Assembly: GCA_910575615.1 (NCBI GenBank)
Contig: CAJTEX010000011.1
Span: 1 to 64,000, forward strand
DNA length: 64,000 nt
Source of the DNA: Bacteroidales bacterium
GTDB lineage: Bacteria > Bacteroidota > Bacteroidia > Bacteroidales > Muribaculaceae
Direction: 5' to 3'
The notes under the pieces were generated by a model. That model had not been told where the DNA came from and did no database searches. It saw only the letters and a program-made list of their open reading frames with translations. Position numbers and translations under genes: made by a program. Shown one piece after another: positions 42,531 through 51,091 of the stretch; positions within the stretch are counted from its first letter, which is position 1; each line of letters opens with the position of its first letter.

Positions 42531-42732
42531 TTAAGGGTCTGTTTTTTCTAAATTGTAAGGAATTATCAGTGCGAAGTTACTCATAATTTCAGACATTATT
42601 TAGCAAAAACCGCCCAATTTATCGACCTGTTGACGCATTCATCATAAGATTTCGCCAGCCACTGGCCCCACATCATCTGTCTTGCGTCTGTCCCACAGCC
42701 GATTGTTTCACAATTTTTACCACACCCCCCAG

Positions 42733-42763
42733 ATTGCCAGCCGGGATTTTTGTCGTATATTTG
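42733..42763 (+). promoter_or_regulatory. Promoter of the endonuclease I gene
   Basis: ATTG at 42733-42736, 19 bp, TATATTTG at 42756-42763, a near-consensus pair. The leader is about 70 nt. Confidence 0.65.
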
Positions 42764-42840
42764 CGGGGAAATGCCTGTCTCGGGCAACACAGGGTCAGGC
42801 ACACCTCATTGTCATACCGATTGGAAAACATTTTTTGCAT

Positions 42841-44361
42841 ATGAACAAGATAATTCTCTCTTTCTGCTGCGCCGCGTCGGCTCTCGGAGCGGCAGCGCAG
42901 ATTCCCCTTGACTATTACGCCTCTCTCGACGGACTGACAGGCCGAGAGCTGAAACAGGCGGTCCATGAGATAGCCATCAACGATGTGAAGATGCTCAGCT
43001 ACGGTTCGGGCAACACCAAGACATGGTGGGCGTTTTATGTCACAGACATGATTGACGGCGGACTGGTACGCGACCGATACTCCCCCGACGAGTTCAAGTT
43101 TGGCGACCGAGGCTCAAGCGTGAGCGGCATGAACATCGAGCATTCTTTCCCCAAAAGCTGGTGGGGCGGCTCTGAAAACAATGCCTACAAAGACCTCTAC
43201 AACCTGATGCCTTGCCAGACCACCATCAACAACCACAAGAGCAACTACCCGATGGCCAAGGTCGATGTTGAGTGGCGCGGCAACGGCGTGACCCGTGTCG
43301 GCACCCGCTCGGGTGACCCCGAGACCCAGGCCTACCGCTATTGGGAGCCGGGCGACCAGTGGAAAGGGGATTTCGCGCGCGGATACTTCTATATGGCCAC
43401 CGCCTACCAGGATTTCACCTGGAGCGGCGACCAGTCAGTGAGAATCCTCAACACCGAGGCTTACCCCACCCTCCAGGAATGGGCCTACACCCTGTATCTC
43501 GACTGGGCGCAGGATGACACCGTGGATGAAATCGAGACCGTGCGCAACAACGACGTGGAGAAATTCCAGGGCAACCGCAACCCGTTTGTCGATTTCCCCA
43601 ACCTGGCGCAATATATCTGGGGCGACTCCATCGGCGAGCCCTTCCACCCGCTGACCACTGTGAAAAGTCAGGCGTCGACTGGCGGGGCAACCATCCGCGA
43701 AAAGACATCCACTCCCGTGGAACTTTACGCCTGCACTTTCCTCGGCGATATGGGCGGCTGCACCGTCGAGCATGCCCCCACCTCCGCCTCCGGCATCAAT
43801 GTCTGGAGCAACACCACCGACTACGGATGGAAAGCGACAGGCTCGCGCGGCTCATCGGCCAACCTGACCTGTTACGACACCGACGCGACCCTGCTGACCC
43901 CTGAAATCGACCTGTCGGAATACAACTCGGCCTGGTTTGAGTTTGAGCATGCCGTCAACTACGCCGTGACCCCCTACTCCGAGCTGAGCGTCATCGCCCG
44001 CGTCGACGGGGAGGACCACCCCCTGCATGTGCGCCGGTGGCCGTTGGGCAACAAGTGGGACTTCTATGGCTCTTCGGTCGTCGACCTCTCCCCCTGGACC
44101 GGAAAGAGAGTCAAAGTCGGATTCCGCTACACCTCCACCTCTGAGGCAGCCTCGACCTGGGAGGTGCGCAATTTCAAGCTTAAGGGAGCCGGGCTCAAGT
44201 CATCGACCGGTCATATCGAGCAAGACATGCTCGACCCCGAGGACACTATGCCGGAGGAATATTTCACAATCGACGGCCGCAGGCTCCAGCGACGTGAGGA
44301 CGCCCACGGAATTGTCATCGTGCGCCGTGGCTCCCATGTGAGCAAGATTTTCATCCCCTGA
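42841..44361 (+). CDS. Secreted endonuclease I with C-terminal beta domain and sorting tail
   Basis: 506 residues from the ATG at 42841, which begins the signal peptide (MNKIILSFCCAASALGAAAQ); the upstream in-frame stretch is leader. Residues about 20-285 are an endonuclease I (EndA/NucM) domain with the metal/catalytic His motif SGMNIEHSFPKSWWGG followed by YKDLYNLMPCQTTINNHKSNYPMA. A beta-sandwich of the choice-of-anchor J type (about 295-460: GWKATGSRGSSANLTCYDTD, YNSAWFEFEHAV) follows. The short tail (EYFTIDGRRLQRREDAHGIVIVRRG) looks like a T9SS sorting end. It degrades extracellular DNA/RNA for scavenging or biofilm turnover (family inference). Single gene. Confidence 0.88.
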   Translation: MNKIILSFCCAASALGAAAQIPLDYYASLDGLTGRELKQAVHEIAINDVKMLSYGSGNTKTWWAFYVTDMIDGGLVRDRYSPDEFKFGDRGSSVSGMNIEHSFPKSWWGGSENNAYKDLYNLMPCQTTINNHKSNYPMAKVDVEWRGNGVTRVGTRSGDPETQAYRYWEPGDQWKGDFARGYFYMATAYQDFTWSGDQSVRILNTEAYPTLQEWAYTLYLDWAQDDTVDEIETVRNNDVEKFQGNRNPFVDFPNLAQYIWGDSIGEPFHPLTTVKSQASTGGATIREKTSTPVELYACTFLGDMGGCTVEHAPTSASGINVWSNTTDYGWKATGSRGSSANLTCYDTDATLLTPEIDLSEYNSAWFEFEHAVNYAVTPYSELSVIARVDGEDHPLHVRRWPLGNKWDFYGSSVVDLSPWTGKRVKVGFRYTSTSEAASTWEVRNFKLKGAGLKSSTGHIEQDMLDPEDTMPEEYFTIDGRRLQRREDAHGIVIVRRGSHVSKIFIP

Positions 44362-44863
44362 TTCACCCCGCAAACTGCCGCTCGGCGGCTCCACCACGGA
44401 TTTCACGGCGGGACAGAAAACTTCAATAACAATCAGCCACTTAGCGTTATGCCAAATGGCTGATTTGATTGTTTTATTGTTGAACAACCGAATCCTTATA
44501 CCGGACTCACGTTAATTATCTTTGTGGCGCATTGCAGCCCGGTTCGCAAATTGACAAACTACGATAATTATGCATATTTGAGATGCGCGTACTGCGATAA
44601 ACCAGCATTCCGATTGCAATAGCTGGTCTATATCAGCTTCTTCATATAGGAGGTACGATACGGGAGTTTCGGGTGTCAGAACAACTGCGCCATAGATTTA
44701 GCATAGATTTAACATCCCCTCATCTGTAATTTTTGCGGAAAAGGAGTGGAAATCTGACAAAAAAGACTTATTTTTGCAACGGATTTCGCCCTGTCGCCAG
44801 AGGCGAGACCTCCAAGAGAACATACGTTTTAAAACATCTATAAACTTAATCGATTAAACTACA
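44362..44863. other. 500-bp intergenic region with terminator, two -7 boxes and a direct repeat
   Basis: A stem AATCAGCCA/TGGCTGATT (44431-44465) followed by TTGATTGTTTT ends the endonuclease transcript. TATCTTTG at 44517-44524 and TATTTTTG at 44769-44776 are two plus-strand -7 boxes for the ferredoxin gene, or the first serves a separate short RNA. Between them are a small hairpin (ACCAGC...GCTGGT, about 44602-44628) and a tandem CATAGATTTA direct repeat at about 44692-44712, a possible operator. No ORF of note. Confidence 0.5.
44769..44776 (+). promoter_or_regulatory. Proximal -7 box of the ferredoxin gene
   Basis: TATTTTTG, a full TAnnTTTG match, about 88 bp before the ferredoxin ATG. No TTTG at the expected -33 distance. 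Confidence 0.5.
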
Positions 44864-45034
44864 ATGGCTTACGTTATCACCGACAAGTGTGTCGCCTGCG
44901 GCACCTGTCTTCCCAACTGCCCCGTTGACGCTATTTCCGAGGGCGACATCTATGTGATCGACCCCGATACCTGCATCGAGTGCGGCACTTGCGCCGAGGT
45001 TTGCCCCTCTGACGCAATCATCCCCGGCGAATAA
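44864..45034 (+). CDS. 2x[4Fe-4S] ferredoxin, 56 residues
   Basis: A short gene with ATG at 44864 and TAA at 45032-45034. The product has two classic clusters, Cys9/12/15/19 (CVACGTCLPNCP) and Cys37/40/43/47 (CIECGTCAEVCP), the clostridial-type ferredoxin fold with no extra domain. It is a soluble low-potential electron carrier. The Vor complex at 6061-8789 is an obvious reductant (inference). Own promoter(s) in the 500-bp upstream region; terminated by the hairpin at 45061-45092. Confidence 0.95.
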   Translation: MAYVITDKCVACGTCLPNCPVDAISEGDIYVIDPDTCIECGTCAEVCPSDAIIPGE

Positions 45035-45060
45035 TCGACCGAGACACGACAAAACAACGC

Positions 45061-45092
45061 GGAGGCCGTCCCCTCATCTAGGGACGGCCTCC
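45061..45092. terminator. Bidirectional terminator between ferredoxin and rpiB
   Basis: GGAGGCCGTCCC (45061-45072) pairs exactly with GGGACGGCCTCC (45081-45092). T-rich flank on plus (GTTACGTTTTG), GTTGTTTTG on minus. Confidence 0.85.
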
Positions 45093-45126
45093 GTTACGTT
45101 TTGACTCCGCGAAAACCAAGCCGCAA

Positions 45127-45576
45127 TCAGCGGGCGACGGGGGTCACGGGGATTTTCTCCACCCTGCGCTCGTGGCGGCCCCCTTCAAACGGGGTGTTGA
45201 GAAACGCGTCGACGATGGCCAGGGCGGTGACAGGCTCGATGAAACGGGCCGGAAGCACCAGCACGTTGGCGTCGTTGTGCTGGCGGGCAAGCTTGGCAAT
45301 GTCGACGTTCCAGCAGAGGGCCGCGCGTATTCCCTGATGTTTGTTGAGGGTCATGCCGATGCCGTTGCCGGTGCCGCAGATGGCGATTCCGGGATAACAG
45401 CGGCCCTCCTCCACGGCGATTGCCGTCGGGTGGGCGAAGTCGGGATAATCGCATGACTCGGCGGAGTGGGTACCAAAATCCTCAAACTCCTTTCCCTGGG
45501 ATTCGAGGTAACCTTCAATCATGCTTTTCAGCTCATAACCGGCGTGGTCGCTGCAAAGTGCTATTTTCATATTCAT
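45127..45576 (-). CDS. rpiB: Ribose-5-phosphate isomerase B
   Basis: 149 residues. Converts ribose-5-phosphate and ribulose-5-phosphate in the pentose phosphate pathway. Motifs: SDHAGYELK at the N-terminus, YPDFAHPTA, active-site CGTGNGIGMTLNKHQGIRAALCWN (Cys and the anion hole), and RQHNDANVLVLPARF. Starts either at ATG 45576 or two codons later (MKIALCSDHAG). Stands 14 bp before the DUF6048 gene on the same strand, so it is probably last in that operon. Confidence 0.95.
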   Translation of the reverse strand: MNMKIALCSDHAGYELKSMIEGYLESQGKEFEDFGTHSAESCDYPDFAHPTAIAVEEGRCYPGIAICGTGNGIGMTLNKHQGIRAALCWNVDIAKLARQHNDANVLVLPARFIEPVTALAIVDAFLNTPFEGGRHERRVEKIPVTPVAR

Positions 45577-45590
45577 ATGTGTCTTAGGGG

Positions 45591-46616
45591 TTATTCTTCT
45601 TTATCCTTAACAACGGGGAGAGCTGTCTGTTCAGCCGAGGCAGCCTCAGGCACGACAGGCTCGATGTCATCGCCGGCCGGGGCAGAAGGTGGCGGCACCT
45701 CATCGCCTGGCTCCTCTATCTCAAATCCGGGAGGAAGAGCCGGACCGGTCTTCTTCTTGCCACCAAGCGAGAATGTGTAGAACACCGAGAATGACCCGGT
45801 GATGATACCGTTGCGCGCTCCATAGCCGGGTATATACCAAGGCTGGCCGCCGGGCTGCTCAGTCTCATGGAGAATGGCGCGGAAGCGCACGTTCCAGCCC
45901 ATCGAAATCGGTTTCCATATTTTCACACGCAGCCCGAAAAGCACATTTATGTATGACACCGAGGAGGTCTGCGACGGGAAGTCGACCGTTTCCTGCTGGC
46001 CCCAGTAGCCGTCGGTGATCAGGACATCGCGGAGCTGGTAGCTGAAACGGCTCCAGCCATACCTGATGCCGGCCACAAACTGGTAGTCGGGATTGCTGTT
46101 GTAAAGGAAGTTGTAGTTTGCGCCTATCCTGAAATACGGCGAAAGGCCCACATGGTATGTATAATTCTGGTTGCTCGGAGTGGAACTCGCGTTGCCCAGC
46201 CCCACCTCCACCACCGGGATATAACGGTTGTGGAGGTTGATTTCGGCCGAGAAGCCGACCATGCCGTAGCTCTGCCCGAAAATCCTCATCAGCGGGTCCC
46301 ACAGGTCGACACCCACCGACGCGCTGAAAAGCAACGGGTTTATCATCTTAGGCACCCGCCCCTGGGTAACGCCGTCAACCGCCACCGTGTCGGGCACCTC
46401 TTTCCCGGTGACCGTGTCGACCAGCACCTTGTTGCCCCGGTCGTCAGTGACGCTCACCAGCCGCGAACGGTCTATCGAGTCGCCCGGCTGTTTGTTCTCG
46501 TTGACCCCGACAAGGTTCTTCGATCCGGCTTTCACGGGGGTAACCCGTCGCTGGGCCGACATCCCGCAGCAAACCAGGCAGCACAGGAGCGTCAGTATCA
46601 AGCGCGACAGTCTCAT
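45591..46616 (-). CDS. DUF6048-like outer-membrane protein
   Basis: 341 residues. Signal peptide (MRLSRLILTLLCCLVCCGMSAQ), then a short polar linker and a barrel-like beta region (about 110-290: SASVGVDLWDPLMRIFGQSYGMVGFSAEIN, YHVGLSPYFRIGANYNFLY, SYINVLFGLRVKIWKPISMGWNVRFRA). The C-terminal tail is Pro/Glu-rich (EIEEPGDEVPPPSAPAGDD) and presumably periplasmic or surface exposed. Matches the Bacteroidetes DUF6048 family, which pairs with DUF6452. The ATGA overlap with the upstream gene shows coupling. Exact role unknown. Confidence 0.75.
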   Translation of the reverse strand: MRLSRLILTLLCCLVCCGMSAQRRVTPVKAGSKNLVGVNENKQPGDSIDRSRLVSVTDDRGNKVLVDTVTGKEVPDTVAVDGVTQGRVPKMINPLLFSASVGVDLWDPLMRIFGQSYGMVGFSAEINLHNRYIPVVEVGLGNASSTPSNQNYTYHVGLSPYFRIGANYNFLYNSNPDYQFVAGIRYGWSRFSYQLRDVLITDGYWGQQETVDFPSQTSSVSYINVLFGLRVKIWKPISMGWNVRFRAILHETEQPGGQPWYIPGYGARNGIITGSFSVFYTFSLGGKKKTGPALPPGFEIEEPGDEVPPPSAPAGDDIEPVVPEAASAEQTALPVVKDKEE

Positions 46617-47185
46617 ACACCTGCCCCCTCCTGCGGGTAATCGTCATCATCGGCATCAGTGGAAGCGGTGCGGAAAAAGACCTGTATACGCTCCAGCTCA
46701 ACATTGGTCACCACCGGGTCAATCACCGCGATGGAGTCTATCAGATGGCGGGTGTACTCCACATCGCGTATCACATAGCGGTACATGGCCCCGCATTCAC
46801 TGGAGGCGAAATATGGCTCAGCGTCGTAATGAAACGTGATTATGTCGTCAAACGCAGGGTTGTCAAGCCCCTGCAATTTGTAATCGTAATGCAGGCAAAA
46901 CGAGCTGGAGCTGACCCCGTCGCGGAACGGCAGATACACCTGGCTGACCTTCTCGCCCGAATGCACCAGCAGGGAGTCGCCGGGCGCGCCCACGCCGCCG
47001 AGGTCGAGCGAGTCGAGCGTGACAGAGCTGCCCGTGGCATAGTCGTAGAAGCCCATCAGCGGCAACGCACTGTGGTTGTCGGTGCAGCCGCTGGTGTTGC
47101 AGCTTCCCGTCAGCAGGCCGAGCGGCAGCAGCATCACCGCCGCGAGGCGCAACAGTATGTATGAATGAATCTGTCTCACTCTCAA
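46613..47185 (-). CDS. DUF6452-like lipoprotein
   Basis: 190 residues. Lipoprotein signal with lipobox LTGSC (Cys about 29) after a basic N-terminus. The mature part is beta-rich (YDYATGSSVTLDSLDLGGVGAPGDSLLVHSGEKVSQVYLPF, DIITFHYDAEPYFASSECGAMYRYVIRDVEYTRHLIDSI), as in DUF6452. Its stop overlaps the DUF6048 start by 4 bp. The pair probably works together at the outer membrane. Function unknown. Confidence 0.75.
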   Translation of the reverse strand: MRVRQIHSYILLRLAAVMLLPLGLLTGSCNTSGCTDNHSALPLMGFYDYATGSSVTLDSLDLGGVGAPGDSLLVHSGEKVSQVYLPFRDGVSSSSFCLHYDYKLQGLDNPAFDDIITFHYDAEPYFASSECGAMYRYVIRDVEYTRHLIDSIAVIDPVVTNVELERIQVFFRTASTDADDDDYPQEGAGV

Positions 47186-47217
47186 AAAACGAATCTGTTT
47201 CAGTAAGCGCCCCGGGG

Positions 47218-48192
47218 TCAGAACCGCGACTCTATCTCATAATCGTTGCGGCGCGACGAGTTCCTGACAATCAGCTCGCCGAGGAATCCGGTGAGGAACA
47301 GCTGGGTGCCGAGTATCATCGACACCAGCGAGAGATAGAAATACGGCGAGTCGGTGACGAGTATGTAATGCTGTCCCGAGTGCATCGCCCAGAGCTTGTG
47401 GGCGCCGACGGCCACCACGGCCACCAGTCCCAGCAGGAACATCAGCGACCCGAGCAGCCCGAAGAAGTGCATCGGCTTGATTCCGAACTTGTTTGTGAAC
47501 CACAGCGTGGCCAGGTCGAGGTAGCCGTTGACAAACCTGTCAAGGCCAAATTTAGTCTTGCCGTATTTGCGCGCCTGATGGTGGACCACCTTCTCCCCTA
47601 TCCTTGTGAAGCCTGCGTTTTTGGCCAGATAGGGTATGTAGCGGTGCATGTCGCCATAGACCTCGATATGCTTCACCACCTTGTTGCGGTAGGCTTTCAG
47701 CCCGCAATTGAAGTCGTGGAGGTTACGGATGCCGCTGACCCTCCTGGCCGTGGCGTTGAAAAGCTTGGTCGGGATGGTCTTCGACAGCGGGTCATACCGT
47801 TTCTGCTTCCAGCCGCTCACCAGGTCATACCCCTCCTGGGTTATCATCCGGTAAAGCTCTGGAATCTCGTCGGGGGAGTCCTGGAGGTCGGCGTCCATCG
47901 TGATCACCACCCTGCCGCGGGCCAGCCCGAATCCTGTGTGCAGGGCGGGCGACTTGCCGTAGTTGCGGCGGAAGCTCACCCCGTGGACAGCGTCGGGATA
48001 CTCCTGCGAGAGCTGGCGGATGACCTCCCACGAGCGGTCGGTCGAGCCGTCGTTGACATATATCACTTCATATGTGAATCCATTGGCCTTCATGACCCTG
48101 TCAATCCAGGCCTGCAGCTCGGGCAGCGACTCCTCCTCGTTGTAGAGGGGGACGACCACCGAAATCTCCACGGGATATTCTTCGTTGTTCAT
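47218..48192 (-). CDS. Family-2 glycosyltransferase with two C-terminal helices
   Basis: 324 residues from the ATG at 48192; an alternative GTG at 48216 adds 8 residues. GT-A fold: SVVVPLYNEEESLPELQAW, VNDGSTDRSWEV, DXD-type MDADLQDSPDEIPELY, GISG-like SGIRNLHDFNCGLKAYR. Two membrane helices end the protein (FGLLGSLMFLLGLVAVVAVGAH and YFYLSLVSMILGTQLFLTGFLGEL). This is the layout of polyprenol-phosphate sugar transferases (DPM1/GtrB-like), which load sugars onto lipid carriers on the cytoplasmic face. Same-strand neighbour of DUF4199, a standard Bacteroidetes pair. Confidence 0.88.
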   Translation of the reverse strand: MNNEEYPVEISVVVPLYNEEESLPELQAWIDRVMKANGFTYEVIYVNDGSTDRSWEVIRQLSQEYPDAVHGVSFRRNYGKSPALHTGFGLARGRVVITMDADLQDSPDEIPELYRMITQEGYDLVSGWKQKRYDPLSKTIPTKLFNATARRVSGIRNLHDFNCGLKAYRNKVVKHIEVYGDMHRYIPYLAKNAGFTRIGEKVVHHQARKYGKTKFGLDRFVNGYLDLATLWFTNKFGIKPMHFFGLLGSLMFLLGLVAVVAVGAHKLWAMHSGQHYILVTDSPYFYLSLVSMILGTQLFLTGFLGELIVRNSSRRNDYEIESRF

Positions 48193-48234
48193 TTTTCTTT
48201 TATGAGATTTTTCCACGGCTACGCGCCAGGAGGG

Positions 48235-48831
48235 TCAGGAACGCTGGCCTCCTCCCCCTCCGACCGGAACTTTCACCAGCCGCACGACCGCCGCGAGGAA
48301 CATTGACAGCACCGATCCGGAGAAGAGCCCGAGCCACATCCAGACCATGGCTATGGTGAATGGTGACGGGGCAAGCCTGCGGTCTATGATTGCCTGGAAC
48401 TCCTCAGCAAGCTCCGTGCCGGCGCCGGTCGACTCGTTGCGGTAGAACTCCACACCAAGCCGGAGGGTGTCAAGGATGAAATCGGGATAAATCCAACGCA
48501 TGAAGATGAAGGCCGCCGCACTCATTATCAGCGATCCGGCGGCGAAGGTCAGTATCCCCTGCATCCACAAGGCCGAATAGGTCACAAGCCCGTGGGACTC
48601 GACATATGTGCGGCGCAGAAACCGGTAGGCGATGAACGGCACCAGCAGGGCCATCGTCAGCACTACGATGTTGAGCAGCCCGGCCCGCATGGAGGCCACG
48701 CTCAGCCCGAATATGGCCGTGAACCACAGGCCGAGCCACGCCCCGTCGCTCCCGGCGCGCTCATATATCGAGCGTGGGGCGCGTCCCGACGCGTTCCCTG
48801 CCTGACGGTCATTGCGATTGTTGGATTCCAT
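48235..48831 (-). CDS. DUF4199 membrane protein
   Basis: 198 residues, four membrane helices (LGLWFTAIFGLSVASMRAGLLNIVVLTMALLVPFIAYRFL, LWMQGILTFAAGSLIMSAAAFIFM, IAMVWMWLGLFSGSVLSMFLAAVVRL). DUF4199 proteins sit with family-2 glycosyltransferases in Bacteroidetes and may assist them. The predicted -7 box lies 5-13 bp before the start codon, so the mRNA may be leaderless. Confidence 0.8.
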   Translation of the reverse strand: MESNNRNDRQAGNASGRAPRSIYERAGSDGAWLGLWFTAIFGLSVASMRAGLLNIVVLTMALLVPFIAYRFLRRTYVESHGLVTYSALWMQGILTFAAGSLIMSAAAFIFMRWIYPDFILDTLRLGVEFYRNESTGAGTELAEEFQAIIDRRLAPSPFTIAMVWMWLGLFSGSVLSMFLAAVVRLVKVPVGGGGGQRS

Positions 48832-48836
48832 TGGTG

Positions 48837-48865
48837 CAAATTTACGAATATTTTTGCTAATTTTG
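48837..48865. promoter_or_regulatory. Divergent promoters for DUF4199-GT2 (minus) and DUF3737 (plus)
   Basis: Minus strand TAAATTTG (48844-48837) and plus strand TAATTTTG (48858-48865) are both full -7 matches, 13 bp apart. The minus transcript would start within a few bases of the ATG at 48831. Confidence 0.5.
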
Positions 48866-48919
48866 TATCACTATACCTCCGCAGTGAGGTTTTTTAACGG
48901 AATAATACGCCAATTGACT

Positions 48920-49852
48920 ATGAATAACCCTGAAAACCACCAAGACAGCAACCATGACTCACAGGAAACCCGCCCGGTGACCACCCCGGTGGTGTTCCCC
49001 GACGGGATGAAGACGGTGACCAACAAGGAATTCGGCGGCGAGCGGGCCCTGTTCGCCACCCACCGGCTCAGGCTTGAGAGCGTGACTTTCCACCCCGGGG
49101 AATCGGCCCTGAAATGCTGCTCGGCCATCGATGCCGAGGGATGCGTCTTCGAAGGGAAATACCCCTTCTGGCATGTCGACACCTTCCGCTGCGTCGACTG
49201 CCACTTCCTGCCCGGAGCCAGGGCGGCCCTGTGGTACTCGCGCAACCTCGAGATGAGCCGATGCCAGGTCGACGCCCCCAAGATGTTCCGCGAGATGGAA
49301 AACCTCTCGCTTGAGCATGTAAGGATTCCAGACGCTCAGGAGACCCTTTGGGGCTGCCGCGGGGTCAGGCTCCGCGACGTGGAGGTCGGCAAGGCCGACT
49401 ACATCTTCTTCCACTGCGCTGACATCGACATAGACCATTACCGCCAGGATGGCAACTACTCCTTCCAGTACTGCCGCAACGTCGTGATACGCAACGCGGT
49501 GATAAACTCGCGCGACGCCCTGTGGGAGACCGACAACGTGACGGTCTACGACTCCGAAATCAACGGTGAGTTTCTCGGATGGCACTCCCGCAACCTGCGC
49601 CTGGTGCGCTGCCGCATCAATGGCACTCAGCCGCTATGCTATTGCAAGAACCTGGTGATGGAGGACTGCGTGATGGGCGACGAATGCGACCTGGCATTCG
49701 AGGATTCCGAACTGACGGCGACCGTCAGCTCGGCCATCGTCAGCGTGAAGAATCCCCGCACCGGGTCGCTGAAGGCGCTGGCCATCGGCGAGGTGATTCT
49801 CGACAACAACATACTGGCCCCGGCCGACTGCCGGATAGAGACCGAAATCTGA
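48920..49852 (+). CDS. DUF3737 protein, right-handed repeat fold
   Basis: 310 residues from the ATG at 48920; the earlier in-frame ATG lies in the opposite gene. No signal peptide. Consecutive short repeats of about 20 residues (VTFHPGESALKCCSAIDAEGC, LWYSRNLEMSRCQV, LWGCRGVRLRDVEV, YSFQYCRNVVIRNAV, ALWETDNVTVYDSEI) suggest a parallel beta-helix. Cys-rich for a cytoplasmic protein. The family occurs widely but has no known activity. Three bases separate it from the aminotransferase, so the two are in one operon. Confidence 0.82.
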   Translation: MNNPENHQDSNHDSQETRPVTTPVVFPDGMKTVTNKEFGGERALFATHRLRLESVTFHPGESALKCCSAIDAEGCVFEGKYPFWHVDTFRCVDCHFLPGARAALWYSRNLEMSRCQVDAPKMFREMENLSLEHVRIPDAQETLWGCRGVRLRDVEVGKADYIFFHCADIDIDHYRQDGNYSFQYCRNVVIRNAVINSRDALWETDNVTVYDSEINGEFLGWHSRNLRLVRCRINGTQPLCYCKNLVMEDCVMGDECDLAFEDSELTATVSSAIVSVKNPRTGSLKALAIGEVILDNNILAPADCRIETEI

Positions 49853-49855
49853 CAA

Positions 49856-51031
49856 ATGGAATTTTCAAAGGAGTATTTCGACATGGTGCCCGACCGGCGC
49901 GGCTCAGGCTCTTACAAATGGGACAGCATCCCGAATCCTGACATGATTCCCCTCTGGGTCGCCGACATGGACTTCAAGACCGCCCCATGCGTAATCGAGG
50001 CGCTGGCCCGCAGGGTCGACCACGGGGTCTTCGGCTACACCCTGGTGGATGACAGCTACTACGAAGCCCTGACCGGATGGTTTGCCAGCCGCCACGGCTA
50101 CGACATCGATTCCCGCATGGTGATTTACACCTCCGGGGTGGTGCCGGCCATCTCGGCCATCATCAAGGCCCTGGCCAGACCCGGCGAAGGGGTCATCGTG
50201 CAGACTCCGGTCTACAATTGTTTCTTCTCCTCCATCCGCAACAACGGCTGCCGCATCGTGGAGTCGCCCCTGCTCAGGAAAGACCTGTCACCCTCGGAGT
50301 TCACCTACCGGATTGACTTCGACGACCTTGAGCGCAAGGCCGCCGACCCGGCCAACACCCTGTTGCTGCTCTGCAATCCCCACAACCCCGCAGGCAGGAT
50401 ATGGAGCCGCGAGGAGCTGGCCAAGGCGGCCGGAATATGCCGCCGCCACGGGGTCAGGGTAGTAAGCGACGAAATCCACTGCGAGCTGACGATGCCGGGC
50501 CTGGCATATGTGCCCTACGCCACGGTCGACCCCTCGGGGGTCATCTGCCTCTCCCCCTCCAAGGCGTTCAACACCGCCGGACTGCAGATTGCCAACATCG
50601 TCTGCCCCGACGACTCGGTGCGCCGGGCCGTCGACCGCGCGATAAACATCAATGAGGTCTGCGATGTCAACCCCTTCGGTATCGCCGCCCTGAAAGCGGC
50701 CTACACCCCCGAGGGGGCCGCCTGGCTCGACGCGCTGCGCGGATACATCGCCGGCAACTACGAGCTGACGCGCGAGGTAATCACCCGCGAGCTGCCCGGT
50801 TGCCCGATGGCCACCCTGGAGGCCACCTATCTCCCCTGGATTGACGTGTCGGCCCTCTGCATCCCATCGGAAGAGCTGGAGGAGAGACTCAAGACCGAGG
50901 CGAAAGTGTGGGTCAACTGCGGCGAGATGTATGGCCGCGGAGGTTTCATCCGCCTCAACATCGCCTGCCCGCGCCAACGGTTGCGCGAGGGGCTTGAGCG
51001 CATCTGCCGTTTCCTCGGCAGCCTCGGCTGA
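49856..51031 (+). CDS. MalY/PatB-type PLP aminotransferase (cystathionine beta-lyase)
   Basis: 391 residues, fold-type I PLP enzyme. Marks: PLWVADMDFKTAPCVIEAL (MalY N-terminus), VVPAISAIIKALARPGEGVIVQTPVYNCF, NPHNPAGRIWSREEL, VVSDEIHCELT and the PLP lysine in SPSKAFNTAGLQIANIV. Cleaves cystathionine or cysteine conjugates to homocysteine/thiol, pyruvate and ammonia; aminotransferase activity is the alternative. ATG is 3 bp after the DUF3737 stop. Confidence 0.9.
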   Translation: MEFSKEYFDMVPDRRGSGSYKWDSIPNPDMIPLWVADMDFKTAPCVIEALARRVDHGVFGYTLVDDSYYEALTGWFASRHGYDIDSRMVIYTSGVVPAISAIIKALARPGEGVIVQTPVYNCFFSSIRNNGCRIVESPLLRKDLSPSEFTYRIDFDDLERKAADPANTLLLLCNPHNPAGRIWSREELAKAAGICRRHGVRVVSDEIHCELTMPGLAYVPYATVDPSGVICLSPSKAFNTAGLQIANIVCPDDSVRRAVDRAININEVCDVNPFGIAALKAAYTPEGAAWLDALRGYIAGNYELTREVITRELPGCPMATLEATYLPWIDVSALCIPSEELEERLKTEAKVWVNCGEMYGRGGFIRLNIACPRQRLREGLERICRFLGSLG

Positions 51032-51091
51032 CCCCGCCGGCGGCCATACGGCCCCCCACAACCTCATACAACAACCCTGAATTTCCACTCT

